DNA from: Siphonodentalium dalli
Taxonomy: Eukaryota > Mollusca > Scaphopoda > Gadilida > Siphonodentaliidae
Direction of reading: 5' to 3'
Assembly: GCA_032622095.1 (NCBI GenBank)
Contig: CP136064.1
Span: forward strand, 248,963,827 to 249,027,826
DNA length: 64,000 nucleotides
The notes below the pieces were generated by a model that ran no database searches, was not told where the DNA came from, and worked only from the letters and a program-made list of their open reading frames with translations. Below, piece after piece: positions 57,824 through 64,000 of this stretch; the stretch's first letter is position 1, and the number at the start of each line of letters is the position of its first letter. The translations under genes were made by a program, and so were the position numbers.

Positions 57824-58248
57824 GGCAAAAATATGAGGGATTAAGGAAACGGGCCTCTCGGCCCTTTCGACAATCCCGGGGATAGCCACCCCAAACCACT
57901 CACCTCATATCAAACAGGTGTAATCCGGACAGGTGTCCTCAATTCATATCAATTATTTTATACCTTAGAATTGATATAAATCTTGCTGGGAAGAGATAGA
58001 CTCTATCTCTAATATGATATGAACTTGATCCTTGAAAGTTCTAAAAATGTTTGATTACCAAAATGTTGCCTTTTATACTTTACCTATGACCGAAAAGTGC
58101 CCTTTTCTGGAAGTTGTGTCCCCTTGACATTGGTTGCTTTCGCTGCCCTACCTGAGAGTGACATTGTATCAAGTCATAGGAAGTGTGGCTCTAGCGTTTT
58201 ATGATGTTCAAATATCACGCTAGGTTGTGAGCCACGCCTCACTCTTAA

Positions 58249-58743
58249 AGGCACGTGAGGCCTTAGTTGTCGAAAATATTCATATTTGTTCCAATCACCG
58301 TAAACAGAAAAACATTAAAACGCATACAGTTTCGTTCATATATACCATGACCATCGCGTAAACAGCATGTTATCACAAAGACCTACTATATTTTACCTCA
58401 GCAAGAGCCTGATTGTGTTACAGAAGACAGAACAATGATACTGGCTAATCACACACAAATGGCATAAACGCTCTTTATTAGTTCCATATCAGGAATTCAC
58501 CAACAAAGAACGCTCTTTATGTTTACCATCATAATATAAACAAACACCAGAAAAGTAACTTTTTATGCTTTTGTTTACATAACAATGGTCAAACAGATGA
58601 CAATAACATACTGTTTATGCGATATTTCTTATTTGTATACGGACAAAGTCTGTCTACATTTTTATGTTATTTCTGTTTGTGGCGGTTTTTGACGGGTGTA
58701 AATATTTTCACAGGACACCCACCGCCAAAGGCCAACCGTACCT
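58249..58743. mobile_element. TTAA element (AGGCACG ends)
   Basis: TTAA at 58245-58248 and 58744-58747. Inner inverse motifs GTAAACAGCATGTTAT/ATAACATACTGTTTAT. Uninterrupted relative of 27028-28602. Confidence 0.7.
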
Positions 58744-58935
58744 TTAACTGTGCCTGGTTCAGCAGTTGTGCTCAGGTGCAAGATAATATATTTGGTGCTC
58801 AGTAAAATTTCTCTTACATTTTTAAACACTGCACTTAATTAGCAAGCGGTACACGTGTGTCTATGGTGAATCGGTGATAACACATTTATTCGGAGTACAC
58901 ACATTTCCTGTTCCAGAAATGGAGTCACCTGTGTA

Positions 58936-59667
58936 TGGGGCGCCATTCTTCTATTTATTACCAATTTTGTGATATAAATAATTCATTTTGTGATAACACA
59001 AGATGAATATATGATATCACAATATCGAATATATGATTTCATAAAATTGTAAGCATAAAAAAGTAAGCATTTAGTGATATCACATATTTGATAATTCAAT
59101 TTTTTTTATATCATATATTCATTTTGTGATATAAATAATTCGGATGAAAAGACTATTTATTGATATCACTAATATTACAGGTTAAATTTTATGATATCAC
59201 AAAATCGAATATATGATATCGGTAAATATTTTATAATATCACAAAATGATTTTTTGATATCACAAAATCGAATTATTGATATCATAAAATAGTAAGCATT
59301 TAGTTATATCAATAATTTGATTTTGTGATATCATAAAACGTTGGGGAATTAGTGATATCACAAAACAAGTAAGAATTTAGTGATATCAATAGTTCGAATT
59401 TATGATGTCATAAAATGATTTAACGATATCAAAATTGTTGAAGGAATAGTAGCCCAGCTATGTCATTTTCTATTGATTGATATCACAAAAGGAATTGGTG
59501 AAATCACAAATTGGAATTAGTTATATCATAAAATAATTTTGTGATGTCATAAAATATTTAATGACATCATATAATCGATTTTGTGATATCATATATTCAG
59601 TTCACTTAGTGATATCATGAATTATTGATATAACTAAATAGGTAATAAATAGAAGAGCGGCGCCCCA
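58936..59667. mobile_element. 732-bp TA-flanked element filled with GATATCA-type repeats
   Basis: TA|TGGGGCGCCATTCTTCTAT and its inverse |TA. ~35-bp arms to TATTTATTACC. The interior is almost entirely degenerate TTTGTGATATCATAAAAT words, themselves palindromic. Confidence 0.75.
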
Positions 59668-59985
59668 TAATTCCAAACTCCACTCAGAAGAGGCAACAAG
59701 AGATACTAGGCCAAATGTTTTTAGTCAGTGAGTATTGAAGATATAGAACAACCTGGCAGAAGAGGACGTCAACGCTGAAACTCTAAACCATACCAGTTCA
59801 AGAACCGACTTGATGATTATTATAGAAAGAACACACATTCTCAGACGAGTCGGGCGTTGACTATATGTTAAAACATAGGGCATGCATTCGGTGAGCCAGA
59901 CATAGAAGACGTGGACATAGGGCACCAGCCAGCGTCCTCCAACAACATAAGGTAAGGTGTGGTATGATAAGGGAAGGTACATTAA

Positions 59986-60480
59986 AGGCCCACTTAATTT
60001 TCGAACCGCCAGATCACATATATAAAATATATGCCATGTTATATACCATTTGAAAGAGGAAGCTCCAAAACATTGTATTTATAAACTTATCCGGTGTAAT
60101 AAACTGTGAACATGTTGTTTTTGTTCAGTTACCGACGTGTTTTGTGCTTAAGTTTCATCTGTTTTTCCATATATTGCAGTGCAAAGCGTATTTTCAATGG
60201 AGGGGGAATAGCACTATATCTTAAAGATAGAGTTATTCCCCTTCCATTGAAAATACATTTTAGTTTGAATTCTGTTGCATTCTTGAAGCCATAACGGAGG
60301 GATCTTTCAATGATTTCAGCTGTTTTCTATTTCTCTATGGGCATCTTCTGAGACACAGTCGTTTCAAATGGTGATGAATTATAGTATTTTAATTATATTT
60401 TATGACATGGATTGTTATTAAAACCGTATATCAGTACACTATAGAAAAAATAATCGGTGACTCGAAAATTAAGTGGGCCT
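59986..60480. mobile_element. 495-bp TTAA element (AGGCCCA ends)
   Basis: TTAA at 59982-59985 and 60481-60484. AGGCCCACTTAATTTTCGA ends. Contains a ~70-bp hairpin at 60187-60255 (GTATTTTCAATGG and inverse). Confidence 0.8.
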
Positions 60481-60570
60481 TTAAAAATCTTGTCGCACGG
60501 GCGTCGCTCGATAATAATATCTACCTTACTTTACATAAGCATTAATTATTATGTTAATGCATTTGAAGTA

Positions 60571-60590
60571 TCTATATCTATATTTGCGAA

Positions 60591-60621
<31 letters not shown>

Positions 60622-63314
60622 GTTCTATAGAAATTCACAGGGAACCATCTAGGTGATGCCAAAGGGGTCTACTAGGGGTAGCTTTTTACGAGAAAGATAA
60701 TGGTCGGGGTTAGAATTTTCTAAAGTGACGCCGTTGTTGTCAGGGGCAGAAAAGGGGGAGGGCAGACAAAAAATTTGTCGCCGATTGCCACCAAACTTAT
60801 ATATAATCATTCCCATAATATGAGGAATCTAATGGCGTGGTTTAAATGTGGCAAAAGTCGCGCCGTTCGCGTCAGGGGTGCCCGGAAGGGGGTAGGCAGA
60901 TTTTGTTTCTGTCGCCGATTGCCACGAAACTTACATATAATCATCCCCATGATATGAAGAATCCAACGATGTGGTTTAAATAGGTCAAAAGTGGCGTCAT
61001 TTGAGTCAGGGATGAACGGAAGGGGAGAGGGGCACCAAAATTGATAAAACTAATTTTAGCGCCGATTTCCATCAAATTGATATATATTCTTCTTCATGAT
61101 ACAATGAATCTAATTGTGCGATTTAACAACGCCAAATTGTTGTTTTTGGATGAGACATTGGGAGGGGTGGGCACTAAATTTGATAATAAGTCGCCGATTG
61201 CCACCACACTTATACAAAATCATCCCCATGGTATGAGGAGTCTAATTGTGTGGCTTTTATCTGTCAAATGTGGCCTCATTCGAGTCAGGGTTGCATTGAA
61301 AGGGACAGGGGCACCAAAATTGATGCAAAAATATTTTTATCGCCAATTTCCACCAAATTGATACACGTTCTTATCCTTCTTATCCATGATACGATGAATC
61401 TAATCGTGATTTAAAGACGCCATAGTGGTGCTGTTTGGGTGAGAGATGGAGAGGGGATGGATTGGCACCAAATTTTATATAAAAATAAAGTTTAGTTGCC
61501 GATTATCACTAAACTTATAAACAATCATCTCCATGATATCAGGAGTGTAATCGTGTGGTTTAAGGATGTCACAAGTTGGGCCATTCGAGTCAGTGGTATA
61601 TAGAGATGAGAGGGACACAACAAATTATATTTATATGTTTAGTGCCGATTTCCACCAGATTGATACATATTCTTCTCCGTGATACGAGGAATCTTATCGT
61701 GTGATTTAGATGCACCACATTGGTGCCCTATGGGTGAGAGATATGGGGACCTTAAATTTGATACGAATTTGTATACTCGCCAATTTTCACCAATTTCATA
61801 TATATGCATCTCTAATCGCTAATGAGTCTTAGTGTGTGTAGCTTGAGTCCGGAATAGGGACGGGAGGGTCACCAAAACTGATACAAAATATTTTTAGTAC
61901 CAATTACCATCAAATTCAGACAGTTCTTCTCAAATGATACAAGAAATAAAATCGTGCTGTCTGTCTGTCTTTTTGTCTGTCTGTGTGCGTTCTATATATA
62001 ACTTCACGCGGTACAATCGATATGGCACCAAGGCGTTCTAAGAGGGGTAACTTTCTACAGGGAAGATAATGGTGCGGATTGAAATTTTCTAAAATGACGC
62101 TGTTGGTGGGAGGGGAAATTTTTAAAATATGGTGAAATAGTTTTGTCGCTGATTTCCATCAAACGAATACATAATCACTTTCGCAATATGGCGTTAAATC
62201 ACATTTGGTGTCGTTCGCGTCACGGATGGCGTGCGGATATTCACTATCATTGGTAAGATTGCTATTTGCCGATGTCCACATATAAGTTATATACAGTCAC
62301 CAGGCCATCTCCATATCATTTTAAGTAGTTGGGCGTTCACATTTCACAATCCCCACATATGGTGACCCACATAAGTCACTTGAACAATTCTATCTTCTTA
62401 ACAGTCATATTTATATGGGAATGGCAATCAAGGCATTCACACAATGAGCTAGCAAAAAGAGATAACTAGAAGAAGCATTAAACGTATATTTATCATTTTA
62501 TATTGAAGAGATACATATATTCGTGCAAACTGAGAGACCTCGAACCGTCAGAGGATTGCATATATATAATAACAAAATTGAGTCTGTTCCATTCAATACA
62601 GTTTCCACAAAAAGTTACAATTTGTCAAGAGATATGGAGGACTGTTCAAAAATAGTGGTAACAGTGTGCATGCAGTCAAATATAGTTTCTTCTGATATAC
62701 AAGAAAATGCAATTAGTAACACAAGACTTTTCAGGATCCTACCAATACTGACATCTGACAAGGGTTTTAGAACAGACTCATCGACTGACATAAACAACTC
62801 AAAATCTCGCTCTGTGCCTGGCACATGTAGCTGATATATTTGCGCAGCAACATTTCGTTAAAACTAAGAATATTTAGTCAATATATAGCACCTGGAAATT
62901 TCTTTCAAACATCTGTATCTTCATGGAGATATGATAGCCAGGTGTCCTCGAGATCTTAGTCCAACCCACTAGATTGATTGATACATATCAATATGTAAAA
63001 CCAAATTATCATCTTTTATCGAATTAATGTGTTTATGATGTTCATGTATCATATTATAACGTCTAATGTATACGCAGTTGTAAATAAATAAATACTTCAT
63101 TATTGGTGGAACGGATTAATCGCGATAAACACAATGACAATTGACAAGGTGAGCCACTACTTATATTCCATGACTGTAATAACCATATTTTGTGATTCTA
63201 TTTGAATATACAATTTATGAGAAAACGTATAACACTTTAAGCAAGAGCGTTCTCTATTCCCAACAAATATCCACAGCATACATTAACCCGGGCAACGCCG
63301 GGTAACCCTGCTAG
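60571..63314 (+). mobile_element. 2.74-kb Helitron, non-autonomous
   Basis: A|TCTATATCTATATTTGCG at the 5' end leading into GTCT microsatellite. The 3' end has the hairpin ACCCGGGCAACGCCGGGT (63286-63303) and CTGCTAG|T. No Rep/helicase domain. About ten ~130-150-bp tandem units (GCCGATTGCCACCAAACTTA) fill 60770-62260; the 5'-end block recurs at about 61955-62110. A 103-codon frame at 62523-62834 is unrecognised. Confidence 0.8.
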
Positions 63315-64000
63315 TATATTATACAGACAGCCTCGCTGTTGTTATATTCAATACAAATACACTAGAAGTACAAGGAAGCAGAGATTAACACGGTGTATGA
63401 GATACATAACGTGTGAGTTGCTGGGGTGGTGTTTCTGGTTTAATTCCAGACTCGACATTGTCTCCGAACAAGATGAATATGTAGTTGATAGATAATTAGC
63501 GAGACAGACACGTATCTTTTCTTGGTGTGTTAAGGTTGTCCAACCTGCTTCTTTCGAAAGTCAATTCTGACTACCCAAACATATGTGCCCATCTTCCATC
63601 CCATTATTCTCAACTATCCGTTTTATTGCGTTTCCTGATACAGCTGTACACTAGTGTATGTTTCATTTCTCGAATCTTATACACATGTAAGATATTGAGA
63701 AGTACATGTCAAAATGTCCATTGCGTCAAATGTGCTTGCTTCAGTGAGTGTGAACAAATTCTCATTTGGATAGTAAAAAGAAAAGAATGAAACCGACTTG
63801 TAATAGAGTTATCCCTCTTCCAGCGCATGAGTTGACAATGGCCGATCAAATAAGATAGGGTTTTCGTCGGCCTTTCAAAGAGACTGGACAATGCCGTACA
63901 TGGTTTGGAAGAAACTAAATTGTTGTAAATTTTATTTACAATCAACCGAACAGACACATTCCCACACATTTAGTTATAATATGGAACGCTGTCGATATAC
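63315..64000. other. Sequence after the Helitron, nothing recognised
   Basis: Short frames at 63527-63790 (+) and 63709-63969 (-) overlap and lack domain features. Confidence 0.4.

Larger units (their letters stand above)
56651..58159 (+). mobile_element. Inverted-repeat mobile element with internal gene
   Basis: The 112-bp ends (56651-56762 and 58048-58159) are near-perfect inverse complements starting ACTCTCAGGTAGGGC. Both contain a TATAAAAGGC promoter-like box reading inward. No target duplication was found around the ends. Inside are the 246-codon frame, a 12-bp stem (CGTTAGCACGAG, about 56832-56896) upstream of it, and a hairpin-prone GGGCCTCTCGGCCC downstream of the poly(A) signal. Promoter-bearing inverted termini without target duplication recall DIRS-type retroelements, but no tyrosine recombinase or reverse transcriptase is present. 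Class uncertain. Confidence 0.6.

Overview
The window is animal (eukaryotic) nuclear DNA: AT-rich, intron-containing and saturated with non-coding repeats. The repeat types (TTAA- and TA-target miniature elements, mini-Helitrons that start in GTCTGT microsatellite, a tRNA-derived SINE with a mollusc-like tail, the 'GAGTTATGGCCC' dispersed repeat) suggest a marine mollusc, probably a bivalve. That identification is inference. No bacterial features, tRNA genes, rRNA genes or CRISPR arrays were seen.

One gene is confidently identified. Thirteen plus-strand exons between 7539 and 41133, all with GT/AG borders and compatible phases, join into a 475-codon frame for mitochondrial N-acetylglutamate synthase (NAGS). 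It has the amino-acid-kinase-like regulatory domain followed by the GNAT acetyltransferase domain. The first exon(s), with the start codon and mitochondrial transit peptide, were not found. An in-phase alternative terminal exon with its own stop and a downstream AATAAA sits at 29859-30424, before the acetyltransferase exons. If used, it would give a NAGS without its catalytic domain.

On the minus strand at 1447-1904, two phase-compatible exon-like frames suggest part of an unidentified divergent gene. At 56651-58159 a GC-richer 246-codon reading frame lies in an element with 112-bp terminal inverted repeats.

The rest is mobile and tandem DNA. 1-930: dispersed repeats and a TTAA element. 1951-5521: a 3.6-kb TA-flanked inverted-repeat element. 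5993-8340: hAT, TTAA and foldback elements. 9120-12350: a 3.2-kb minisatellite that appears to have grown out of a NAGS exon/intron boundary. 12350-18060: dispersed GTC-rich and 163-bp repeats. 19292-29558: Helitrons, hAT and TTAA elements in introns. 36736-39141: a 60-unit, indel-free 34-bp satellite with a precise TTAA insertion in it. 43612-46689: a three-level nest of elements. 47831-53320: MITEs and a Helitron pair. 53560-56000: SINE and TTAA elements. 58249-60480: three TIR elements. 60571-63314: a 2.7-kb Helitron. A recurrent theme is one ~65-bp double-hairpin module carried by three miniature-element families with different ends and target sites, several of them inserted just beside NAGS exons.
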